A DNA stretch of 64,000 nt, taken from NCBI GenBank assembly GCA_036023115.1, contig JAYKKT010000074.1, positions 13,129,501-13,193,500 of the forward strand. The letters are read 5' to 3'. The DNA comes from Brasenia schreberi (taxonomy: Eukaryota > Streptophyta > Magnoliopsida > Nymphaeales > Cabombaceae). Under the pieces are notes generated by a model. That model made no database searches. It was not told the origin of the DNA and saw only the letters and a list, made by a program, of their open reading frames with translations. The first letter of the stretch is position 1. Each line of letters starts with the position of its first letter. This document shows, one piece after another, positions 55,901 through 64,000 of this stretch. A program made the translations under genes and the position numbers.

Positions 55901-58181
55901 CCATCCACATAAGGATACATGGCACTAATAATTTTATTATATCGCTTTATGGAACAATTACCATATTTTTAACAATTTCAGCAAGAATTCATTTACCTTT
56001 GGAAGAGGATTCTATGCATCAAGGTTGTTCTTACATTTTCAAATTCATTTGTGGATCATGCATAACAAATAGAAGAGTTCTTCATCTTGATGCTTCCGAG
56101 TTGTATCCATGCAATTGCAACACCCATATTCACCTAGACACTTAAGTAGTTAAGTTAATTCTAAGAATTTGAGAATTCATTATTAGAATTATCCAGAATC
56201 TCATCTCCTTGATTCAGATTAATAAGAGCTCCAAGAGCACAAATCAATAGGTCATATCATCTTAAACATGAGACTCCTCTAAAAGAACCTCGCCTCATCA
56301 GTAATCTTGAATATGGCAAAATTAGTGTGGTTCCACAATATAGTTCTATTGTTTTGTCCCAATCTTTCTTTTCTATGTGATCTGTCCTTTTGTCTTAATC
56401 TCAGTATCACCTTGTAGTTCACTTGCATATTCTCCAACAGTCTCATCAATGTCATTCTATAGTTCTTTTGAAAAGAGGTGGTTTCTCGTTGTTCAGACCC
56501 ACATATTATAGTTGGAACCTATTAACTTGCGATGGATCAACTCAAGTGTTATGTAATGAAAGGAACCGATATAAGATCCACTGAACTCAAGCAGGACAAC
56601 CCACAAGACACGACCACATGCTTCAAAAGGAGTGCCACTAAAAGAGTAGAGATTTTCCTTAAGAGGGACAAGAAAACCAACTAATCTCTTTTCAAAAGCA
56701 CAAGAAAGTAACTGCCTAAGGGATACTTCAATCAAAATCTTTAACAGGAAACAATAGAAGGGGGTCCTCTATTTGGCACACACACTAGATACTTCATGAT
56801 GATGTGACCAGCATTTTGATACCATGTATGAAGTCTTTACTTCACTCATGAAGTTCATAACCACAGTTCAGTACTTGCACCCTTGTTCACAAACAAACAC
56901 TGACCAAAGACATTACACATAATGCATATAAAAGAGACAAACACCTTTTAAACTTTAAAAACCTCACTTCATTAACACTTAACATGCATAAAATCTACAA
57001 CATTCATGGTAGCATATTGCAGAGCTCGTAGAAAAAGGAAAGACAAGGTTGGGACTGGCCTAATGGCCAATCAACTAGCCACCGGACTAATCTACCGCTA
57101 GTCAGCTGGCCCTTGGGCTGGTCTAATGGGTTTTGAGTCAAAACTCATAACACCTGCCTTCATTTACACAAAATAAAATAAAACAAAGACCAAAAGAATA
57201 CAAGGAAACTAAAAATTAAATTATATTTACCCGAGTTACATTCTAAGAAGACATTTAACAACTAAGCTGCCATGCGGATAGGTTCCACAATAGATTTTCA
57301 ATTCCAAGAAAAAAGCAGAAATGCACTCGATCGTGATTTTAGTAATTTATTAACTAGTATCTTTTATCAAAGAAACAACAAACGAAAAACACATACCTGC
57401 TGCTCCGGGATAAGTTCCTTCAACTGGGAATGAAGGTCCTGCAAACAAAAAAATAATAGTAAAACAGTAAGAGGAGAAAATGCAAATTCAAAATACATAT
57501 CAGAAAAAATAAATACAGCAAAAGCAGAGAACAACAGTACAGAAACATCATGAAAACATAATGATATTCCATCACGAGAGATGCAGTCTCACCATAGGAA
57601 TCCCTGTGGATTGTAATTTTCCAAATGGATCTGTTCAGCATCCATTTTAAGGAAAGAAGAGAAAGAAGATACTAGTGGCTAAAAAGAATGCACAGAATCA
57701 CACATAAACACTACCGTCAAACCTACTCAAGTGCTCGTTTTAGGGAAAAAGTACTTGCTACTGTTTGTTATCAATCAGTAAATAATGAATGTTCTTTTAT
57801 TTGGTGAACATTTCAATTGCAGCATAAAAATTAACACAGAGTTCGATACCAAACATATAAACGTGAACAATTAAAATATTGTGATACAGTTTTTCAGTAA
57901 CACAAGATACCGGCTAAGCTTAAAAAATGAAACGTACAAGTTCGGAAGCACTTAAAGTCTGAAGTAAACGAACCGAACAACCAAAACTCGACCTTTGTAA
58001 CTGCAAAATACGAAAACAACATAATCAGGTGGCAAGAAATAAATCGATTAAAAAATTTAAGATCACGAAATGACTATTCGTTAATCTCGCCAAACAGAGG
58101 CAACGAGAATACAAGAATACAGTCGCTTACGAGGCGGGATTGAAGCTTTGAGAGAGTGGAAACGTATCGGAAGAAACCCAT
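43908..58181 (-). CDS. CSY4: Citrate synthase, mitochondrial type
   Basis: There are 19 exons on the minus strand: 58181-58131, 58000-57938, 57438-57397, 55754-55689, 55518-55453, 55354-55241, 54613-54550, 48466-48384, 47744-47695, 47598-47521, 46788-46660, 46503-46461, 46370-46284, 45927-45826, 44976-44869, 44776-44726, 44328-44255, 44155-44104, 44000-43908. They total 1416 nt and 471 aa, close to the family length, and all are in phase. The enzyme condenses acetyl-CoA and oxaloacetate to citrate in the TCA cycle. The catalytic residues are present: His307 (GPLHGLAN), His353 (PGYGHGVLR) and Asp408 (NVDAHSG), with the same 46- and 55-residue spacing as animal enzymes. The Arg/Ser-rich N-terminus [20 protein letters not shown] looks like a mitochondrial presequence, and there is no peroxisomal PTS2. 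Exon 2 is the least certain. A 6-kb intron (48467-54549) holds an RTE LINE. Confidence 0.95.
49367..49402 (-). mobile_element. 36-bp RTE 3'-end stub
   Basis: The insert is CAACAACAACTAAGCC through TAGACGGGG, only the last 36 bases of the RTE family. It is flanked by a 17-bp duplication with one mismatch (49350-49366 and 49403-49419). It is an extreme case of 5' truncation in the citrate synthase intron. Confidence 0.82.
49870..50510 (-). mobile_element. Old LINE relic
   Basis: The minus-strand frame 50105-49881 contains [35 protein letters not shown]. These correspond to [15 protein letters not shown] and [20 protein letters not shown] in the RTE copies, but are far more diverged. Adjacent sequence to about 50510 is also LINE-like but mixed and uncertain. 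It represents an older layer of insertion than copies 1-4. Confidence 0.6.
50780..50798. repeat. Target-site duplication of RTE copy 4, left
   Basis: 19 bases, perfectly repeated at 53476-53494. Confidence 0.92.
50799..53475 (+). mobile_element. RTE-clade LINE copy 4, 5'-truncated, best preserved
   Basis: It is 2677 bp on the + strand, antisense to citrate synthase, inside the intron 48467-54549. Perfect 19-bp target duplications flank it, and the 3' tail is (GTT)n (53457-53475). The 5' part begins within the endonuclease region; about 0.5 kb of the full-length 5' end is missing. The first 20 bases are a duplicated filler (see findings). Unlike the other copies, the RT region is uninterrupted. 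Confidence 0.95.
51302..53440 (+). CDS. RTE LINE reverse transcriptase ORF, open over 712 codons
   Basis: The frame continues in phase from the endonuclease remnant (50795-51157) after a single TGA at 51155-51157. The first downstream Met is at 51302, which may not be a real start. Domains: linker about 1-180; reverse transcriptase about 215-480 with [74 protein letters not shown] and the catalytic [13 protein letters not shown]; then a C-terminal domain of plant RTE proteins ([51 protein letters not shown]) ending at TAG. It functions in target-primed reverse transcription in the family. This copy lacks a complete endonuclease and a 5' end, so it is unlikely to be expressed from its own promoter. 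Confidence 0.9.
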   Translation: MDLQIKKWTKKKRVHRAIRTKWWNLKSEKEYIFKQKVLQGDVCNYVGTPSDMWNNMAIHIRKVAKDVLGVSKGGVPAQKEAWWWSEVVQNKIKAKRACYKLHYAKKTSETLEAYKKAKKEAKKAVSEAKAKIWEDLYKKLNSKEGERDIFRIARARDKKTKDLNYVRCIKDEDEKILVANDDIRNRWKNYFYNLFNENNDVSISLGDLAKSEKYINHNFYRRIQKNEVKEALKHMKSGKSVGPDNIPIEVWKILGEIGITWLTRLFNEIWKNQKMPEEWRASTLIPIYKNKGDIQNCANYRGIKLMSHTMKLWERIIERRLRQVSSTTENQFGFMPGRSTIEAIHLLRRLMEHFRAKKKDLHMIFIDLEKAYDRVPREVLWRTLEKRGIPLTYINLIRDMYDGAKTCVRTHEGTTDFFEVNIGLHQGSTLSPYLFIMVMDELTKRIQDEVPWCMLFADDIVLVEESKEKVNRKLELWRETLENKGLRLSRTKTEYMECMFDHLATSEDIEIKIGTHCIPQKESFKYLGSIFQSDGRNDGDVTYRINAGWLKWRGASGILCDKKIPLKLKGKYYRAAVRPAMFYGSECWAVNHQHVQKMSVTEMKMLRWMSGHTRKDRIHNEVIRNKLGVAPIEDKMREHRLRWFGHIERRSKEEPVRRLENLNLESIKRGRGRPQKCWKETIKNDLAYWELTANMAHDRDLWKQRIHVADPV
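53476..53494. repeat. Target-site duplication of RTE copy 4, right
   Basis: Exact partner of 50780-50798, directly after the GTT tail. Confidence 0.92.
53919..53965. repeat. (CATA)n microsatellite
   Basis: Imperfect CATA units grading into a TA run, in the citrate synthase intron. Confidence 0.75.
54792..54816. repeat. Poly-C tract
   Basis: 19 consecutive C, then G and five more C, in a citrate synthase intron about 180 bases upstream (in gene direction) of exon 54613-54550. Its length may be affected by sequencing error. Confidence 0.9.
56470..57152 (-). mobile_element. Truncated Copia end: LTR, primer site and start of gag
   Basis: A candidate LTR lies at 56825-57152 (TGTATGAAGTC ... CATAACA, TG...CA ends). 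On the minus strand it is followed by TGGTATCAAAATGC, an initiator-Met-type primer site, and then a short frame (56735-56493) ending [11 protein letters not shown], which resembles the opening gag motif of plant Copia elements. No integrase, RT or second LTR follows before the citrate synthase exon at 55754. The insertion is a remnant in the intron 55755-57396. Confidence 0.6.
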
Positions 58182-59984
58182 GGTCCTAATCTACAACCTG
58201 CTTCAACCAAAGCAACTCTTTGTTACTTTACACAAATTTAAACCATTCCAACATGACGATTAAGGAACATTAACACATCAAAACGGCAAACAGATCAGAA
58301 AGCCACAAAGGTTTCGGTGTATATTCTCAAAGAATGCAAAGGATCAAAGAGGAAAGAGTTTCCAATCACGCTTCCCGTGACGAATAACTCGAAAACCATG
58401 CCAAAACGACAAATTTCGGAATCGAATGAGCTTAAATACCAATTGGATTTACCTAACTCAACAGAAAAGGAGAACAAGGAAAACCCAACCAACTACTAAC
58501 AATTAAATCAAGAAACGTGGAGAAATCTCAATACTCTCCGATCAACTGGACCACCTCTCAGATGATCGCGTCTCTGAAATGCACTTTCTCTCCTCCTCCT
58601 TTTCTCTCTCTCTCTCTCTCTCTCCTCTTCTTTCTCTTACTGCGCGACTCTGACCAGAGCGTCGGCGGAAGGCTGCTCGAGTCCCAATGTATAGGAGGCG
58701 GTTTCTTGGTACGCTATTGTAAACGGGACGACCTTCCATGAACAAGAAATCATTTCCAGAGCAAGTCTTTGTTTCTTTTTAAGCCAATTCGTCTGGAAGT
58801 AAGGTTTTCCATTAACCATCTCTTTCATCGTTGAACGTGGCAGCAGTTAAAGAGCGCCTTGACGAAGAGAAGTCTTCCCGTGTAACTTGGGAACCGAGAG
58901 GGCGGGTAGCGTCCGATGGTCTCCTCAATCGATTCAAGAGTCCAGTGCAACACTAGGTCCCACTAGAACTGGACCGGGCGGCTTCAATGAGTAGAACCGA
59001 ACTAAACCGAAAATAAGTTGAAATCGGAGTCGGTTTAACCGGACCCAAAACTTTATCTGACCCGGTTCGGTTATGGACCTTCTTCTGAAACCAGAATCAG
59101 AACCGACTGTTCAAACCGTCCCTTTAGCTCCATTTATACAATTTTTTCATTCTTTTATTCTTTCAATCTTACAGTTCTTACATTCACCCCAAACTGGAAT
59201 CAGCAGTTTTAAACCTGGTTCCAGTTCGGCTCTGGTTCATGGCTCTGAACAAATTGAAACTGGTTTGGTTTCAGCTCAGTCCTGGTTCATGGTTTTCAAC
59301 CGCTGACACCCATTTACATGGTATCGAACATGTCTAACTGAAGACTCGAAGATGAGCTAAGTCATTAGTTAAGTGAGTGGAGTACTTGAGATCGGCTTGC
59401 TAATAACTTAAATGCGGCTCAATTTTGTTGAGCTTGAGCTAAGCTTGACAAATGAGCAGGTTGAGCTCGAGCTCACTAGTGTTTGAGATGATGTTTGAGT
59501 AGTACACGACACTAACAGAGCTCTACATATATATTATATATGGTATATAACCAATCTCACTCACTGAACTTTCTCCTTCCTACTCTCATTTTTAACTTAG
59601 TTTCCTGTTTTCATGTTGTTCCATTTCACCTGGTTTCCACAAACTTTTTACATTTTATCTTTCTTTATCATCTTATACATCGAGCAATCTTAAACAAGCA
59701 TAATGAACTCAAGCTTAGTGGTTCGAGCTTGATTGAACTCAAGCTGAAGTCCGAGCTAGGCATTCCTTAACCAAGCTGAGCGGTCACGGATCTATTAACC
59801 TATGGTGGGTGGCCACACCACCTGAATCTCATAAAACCAATGAAAAAATTACAGAGGATGACGGAAGCCATTGTCATTATTATACATAATTCTCTCTATT
59901 TCAAATGGTTGAATAAGCAGTTCACCCCAGTCGATGAAAGATTTTACATCCGCCAAGGGAGTTGTGTCAAACTACGACAAAAGA

Positions 59985-60113
59985 ACCATCGAACACTTTG
60001 GCACAACGACCATTGGTTGGCCAGGTTAGGTGGCCGACTCACGATCGCAGGTTCAATACATGCAATAGGCACCTCGCTTCAGTCTCTCCATCTCCTAAAA
60101 AAAAAAACTAAAT
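59985..60113 (+). repeat. Candidate tRNA-derived SINE
   Basis: It has an A-box-like TGGCCAGGTTAGG, then a B-box-like GCAGGTTCAATAC about 30 bases on, and a terminal A-run at 60098-60108. No target duplication was found. Confidence 0.35.
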
Positions 60114-60692
60114 CAAGCAGATCAAACTAAAGATTCACATGATTGGCTTGGTTTGTAAAAAGGCAGCAGAGCTATGAGAGACGTTGAAAATCATGTGGCT
60201 TGCCATGCTGAGCAAAGAAGTTAAACACCATACTGAATGAATCAATAGATAGAACTAAAATCTGCCGGAGTGACCTTGGAATGGAGAAATAAGAAGAAAT
60301 TCGTAAAGCAGGTCTACCAAATCTTGCAGATTTTTCCATGGCCTAGACTCAAGTAAGGGTCCCGCATCCACGCGTGGAAGATCCCTGTATGTGGTTGGTG
60401 TGGAGTTTTAGAAAGAGAAAGAAGAGAGAGAATGAGAGGGCCTGCTGTAAGATGATGCCTCCCTCTAGCAAAAAGAAAAGATTATGACAGCAATAATTTG
60501 CAACAAAGTTTGAGAGAGGTAGAACTAATGAAAGGATTAAAAATAGCAGCCCTAATTTCCCCCATTCGTCCTCCAACATTTACACGACAAAACCCCTCTG
60601 CCACTTTTCGTTATCCTCTATCTCCCTCACACACACATCCGGCGCGAAAGCTACCTTCGGAATTTCAAAGGGTTCTTCTTTCCCTACCCCAG

Positions 60693-61128
60693 GTACACAA
60701 ATGTTCATTCATTCCTCTTCTCTTAGTTGCTGGGTTCGTGTTCGATGGTTGTCGAGGGAAACATCTGGTTGTTGTCCCCCTCCCCTCTATATTTTCTCTC
60801 CCTTTTCTCTCTCGGGAAGGTTCCCTTCGATTTGTTGTCTTGTAAATAGACGACAAGAAACGATTTTAATGGAATTTGGAGACTCAGAGATAGTAGTGCG
60901 GATTGTTGTTTTTTTACCGTTCTTGTTGGTTCAAGTTGCATTTTGCTTTGTTGGTAACTGGGTATGATCTGTTTCTGATGGTGGGTGGATCGTTTGTCGG
61001 GCGCAATGCGTTACTGCTTACGGTCTATCTCATCCCTAACTGTATCTCTTTGATCTACATCGACGTTTCTTCGTAATCTCGATTCTTTTACATATGACGT
61101 TGTGATTCTTTTTCATGTTTTATTTTAG
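60693..61128 (+). other. Probable 5' UTR intron of the ASK21-like gene
   Basis: Donor CCCCAG|GTACAC at 60693 and acceptor TTTATTTTAG|GG ending at 61128 bracket a T-rich interval upstream of the start codon. This is inferred from splice consensus only. Confidence 0.4.
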
Positions 61129-61130
61129 GG

Positions 61131-61199
61131 ATGGTCTCTCACAATAGATTATTTCAGTTGGTGGGCAGCGCCATGATACTTTGGTGGAGAAGCGTGTGA
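61131..61199 (+). promoter_or_regulatory. Upstream ORF in the presumed 5' leader
   Basis: ATG at 61131 opens 22 codons and stops with TGA at 61199, 61 bases before the main ATG at 61261. If the leader begins upstream as proposed, this uORF would precede the SKP1-like frame and could lower its translation. Confidence 0.35.
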
Positions 61200-61260
61200 A
61201 GAACATCGTTGTGACAGTTTAATTATCTGGTGCCGTAGCGTTTTCACCGTCTTGTCATTG

Positions 61261-64000
61261 ATGTCGGAAAACGATACGGCGGTCATTAAACCTGAGGTAT
61301 GTATGCGTGCAAGATTCACAAGTATTCTGCGATAATTCTTATCTGTTGGCGCAACGGTTTTTTTCGATGTTGATGGTGATAATGCTATTGCAGTCATATT
61401 CTTAAATGTAGATTGCTGCATGCACTACGGAAGTTTAGGTTTGATTCTCGTAGGGAGAAAACTAAAGAGGAGTCATTTAGTGTTTCTTTTGGCTACCGGT
61501 TTTCATTTGTAATGGATTATTATGCCATTACAATTGTATTCTTGACTGACACTGGTTGGATGCTCTTAAGACGTTTATGTTGAAATGCTTTTGGAGAAGA
61601 AACATAACAGGAAGCCATTTAAATGTATCAAGGGTTTTTAATTATTAAGGGACTGCAAGTCAATCATTTCGTAATCTTGATAAGTTATGGTACAATTTCT
61701 TCCAGCTATTACATGCTTGATGCTACTTTTTTGTTTCCATTGGTTAAATGATAGTTTGTAGTGAGAATTCAATTAAATTTGGTTATAAACTGAAAAATGG
61801 CTTTCTAAGCCCGAATGCTATGTTTCATTGCAGTCCATGAAGTCCTTTATCTGGCTTCAGACAACCGATGGATCTATCCAGCAGGTTGAGGAAGATGTTG
61901 CTATGTTTTGCCCCATGATATGCCGAGAAATAGTCCAAACGGGCATGGGATCAAGCAAAAACTTCGCAATCACACTACCTCCTCGGGTCAATCCTGCCAT
62001 TCTAAGTTTGATACTTGATTATTGCAGGTTCCATCAAGTTCCTGGCCGCTCGAATAAGGTTTGGATTACTTGGTTTTCCCATCTCACTCAATCAGTCCTT
62101 CCTTCCTCCACCCTTTCTATGATCCATTTGCTATTGATGCATATGCTTAAATTGTGTCCTGAAGATCATGTATTACACATATAGGAGCGGAAGTCATTTG
62201 ATGAGAAATTTGTACGCATGGATACAAAGAGGTTATGCGAGCTAACATCTGCAGCTGACAGTCTTCAATTGAAACCTTTGGTTGACTTGACCAGTCGTGC
62301 ATTGGCTCGGATGATTGAAGGGAAGACACCTGAGGAGATAAGAGAAACATTTCATTTGCCAGATGATCTCACAGAGGTGCCTGTTATGTTGAAAACGCAC
62401 TTCATTCTTATCTTTATTGCAGTTCTTCTTAGCAGATAGGTCTGTTTACAGGAGGAAAAGCTGGAACCTTTGAGAAATACAGCTGATGATCCACGCATTC
62501 GACTATTAAATAGGTTGTATGCAAGAAAGAGGAAAGAACTGAAGGAGAAAGAGAAAATGAAGGTGACAGTTTTTTTTGTTATTTTTCTTTTTGAATGGGA
62601 AAAAATGAAGGTGAGTTGGTCTAACTTGCATTTAATAACTTCTGATTGCTTGTGAAATTTCTTGAACAGATGTTTAATAAACAAATGATGCTTGATGTCT
62701 GAATGCCATTTTGGGGTTTAACACTTAGTGTTCACTGTAATATTCTGTTTTTATGTTCTTTTGGTAGAGGAGAACATGAACAGTTTGGGAAACTTTGGCA
62801 ATTTCCTTTTAAAGAAATGTTCACATGCTGCTATGAACTGTTCCAGAATCGCCATATTATGATCATGAGCTATTCACCCAAATGCATAGGCATGCTTGTA
62901 CATATGCAGGTCTGTGTAGCTTATCGGCACATATTGTATATAATCATCGAAGATCCAACTTATTTTAGGTTCATGCTTCTTTGGGTTAACATTCAATACA
63001 ACATTCTATTTTTGATAGTCTTTTGGTAGAAGAGAATATGAAATGTTTGTGAAATTCTTGACAATTTTCCTTGTTTAAGGAAATGGCGACATACTTATCT
63101 GAAGTTCCATGAGAAAATTTTGTAACCATTGGGAGTTATTACACACACATGCACATTATACACATATGCACTTCTGTTTAGCTTATTGGCACATTGATAC
63201 AGAAATAGGTTCACATCTCTTGCAGAATGTTGAAGTCGAGGAACATGTGGATGACCGATCTTTAGATGACCTTCTCTCTTTTATAAATGGAGGAAATGGA
63301 GGTATGCACCCTTTATCATTGTTTTATTTCCCTCCCCTTTACCATGCATATGATCCTGGTAGATTTATTTGTGGATGTTAAATGAACTATAACAACTGGG
63401 TTTGATGAATTTGTTCAGACCTTTTTAGGCATTGTGAGACTTGAATGACCATTTTCTATTTTATAGGATATGAATGTGTGTCATCTGGTCTTACATGGAG
63501 TCTTTGGTCATTGGCTCTTGTGGTTTTTGTTCAGTGGCAGAGGGTTTCCTACTAGAAATTGTCCATGGGATGGATAGGAAATATTTAGCTTCAAGCATTT
63601 AGGGTTTTGAACAAGCTAAGTTTGTCTAGGACTCTAGAATAAAAAATTCTATTAAGAAAAGAAGTAAATCAGAGAGCACATTTGGTTGCAGTAATTCTAT
63701 ACAGAAAGTATTCTTATATAGAAGGAATTTATTATTTGATTCTGATGATTCGTACATGCTTGTTTTATGACATCCAGATTCCAAGGGAGCACAGAGTGCT
63801 AAACCAAAAAAGAAAAATCGAAGAAGGAAAGAGCTGCCAAAATGTCATCCTTGTAGCAACAGGAAGGAAAACCACACGGTTACCCTTTTCATTGGTGGTT
63901 TCTGTTAAATTACTTGTTATTCATCCTGGAATTCTGGTCAGTTTAGACGTTGACTTGTTGTTTGTCTGTCAGGACCAGGAAAATGGATCTCTTTCTACTG
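61261..64000 (+). CDS. ASK21: SKP1-like protein, ASK21 type (3' end outside window)
   Basis: Exons: 61261-61296, 61834-62058, 62185-62376, 62452-62562, 63226-63301, 63778-63878, 63973 to beyond 64000; all are in phase. SKP1 proteins bridge cullin and F-box proteins in SCF ubiquitin ligases. The N-terminal BTB/POZ-like SKP1 fold is seen as SFIWLQTTDGSIQQVEEDVA and LILDYCRFHQVPGRSNK. The C-terminal SKP1 helices are RLCELTSAADSLQLKPLVDL and FHLPDDLTEEEKLEPL. The protein then continues past the normal SKP1 end with RIRLLNRLYARKRKELKEK, VEEHVDDRSLDDLLSFINGG and a Lys-rich stretch (KPKKKNRRRKE). This long tail is the mark of the ASK20/ASK21 group. The start at 61261 (MSENDTAVIKPE) fits the family. 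An in-frame alternative donor exists at 62611. Confidence 0.94.

Larger units (their letters stand above)
58182..61260. other. Shared upstream region of citrate synthase and the ASK21-like gene
   Basis: The two genes diverge, so both promoters should lie here. A (CT)n run at about 58601-58624 is GA-rich in the citrate synthase direction, a common feature of plant 5' leaders. 58970-59300 repeats AACCGG/GGTTCGG words and 59340-59780 repeats GAGCTTGAGCTCGAGC words, both marks of dispersed repeats. 59985-60113 looks like a SINE. No other gene seen. Confidence 0.5.

Noticed and set aside
57593..57641. Possible extra citrate synthase exon (minus strand, ends ACAGGGATTCCTATG)
   Set aside because: It has a good donor, but its length breaks the phase with exon 58000-57938. 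Without it all 19 exons are in phase and the length fits the family.

Overview
This is a plant nuclear genome window, almost certainly from a flowering plant. The host genes are split by GT-AG introns, encode plant-specific families (YODA-type MAPKKK, TIC32-like SDR, ASK21-type SKP1-like protein), and sit among plant RTE LINEs, Copia LTR elements, hAT relics and long AT/CT microsatellites. Four host genes could be rebuilt exon by exon from splice sites, phase and family similarity. The species cannot be named from the sequence; very TE-rich long introns are the main lineage hint.

Layout. (1) 54-24650, + strand: the 3' two-thirds of a YODA-like MAP kinase kinase kinase; its 5' end lies left of the window. 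One intron (342-19317, about 19 kb) holds most of the unusual content: a Bs1-like non-autonomous LTR retrotransposon carrying pieces of three host transcripts (PRP38, an oleosin, a DEG/HtrA protease); a hAT transposase relic flanked by a kelch-gene fragment that kept its introns and by a DUF868 gene fragment; and two RTE LINE copies. (2) 24651-27809: convergent spacer with a CT/AT microsatellite. (3) 27810-41006, - strand: a complete 8-exon short-chain dehydrogenase (TIC32-like, 314 aa). Its 8.8-kb intron carries an RTE LINE that is split by a younger Copia element; another intron carries a 187-bp RTE-derived non-autonomous insertion. (4) 41007-43907: spacer with SINE-like sequence and microsatellites. 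(5) 43908-58181, - strand: a complete 19-exon mitochondrial-type citrate synthase (471 aa, catalytic H307/H353/D408). One intron carries an RTE LINE with a 712-codon open RT frame, an older relic and a 36-bp RTE stub; another carries a truncated Copia end. (6) 58182-61260: the shared upstream region of two divergent genes. (7) 61261 to the window end, + strand: the 5' part of an SKP1-like gene (ASK21 type), continuing to the right.

The four host genes are unrelated functionally (MAPK signalling, oxidoreductase, TCA cycle, SCF ubiquitin ligase) and do not form a cluster. The most interesting biology is in the mobile DNA. There are seven RTE-related insertions or relics, including a 187-bp internal-deletion derivative and a 36-bp 3' stub, each with target-site duplications. 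Two copies share the same catalytic-motif deletion, and all four long copies share one in-frame TGA. Two separate gene-capture events of different type (spliced/RNA-like and intron-containing/DNA-like) lie side by side in one intron.
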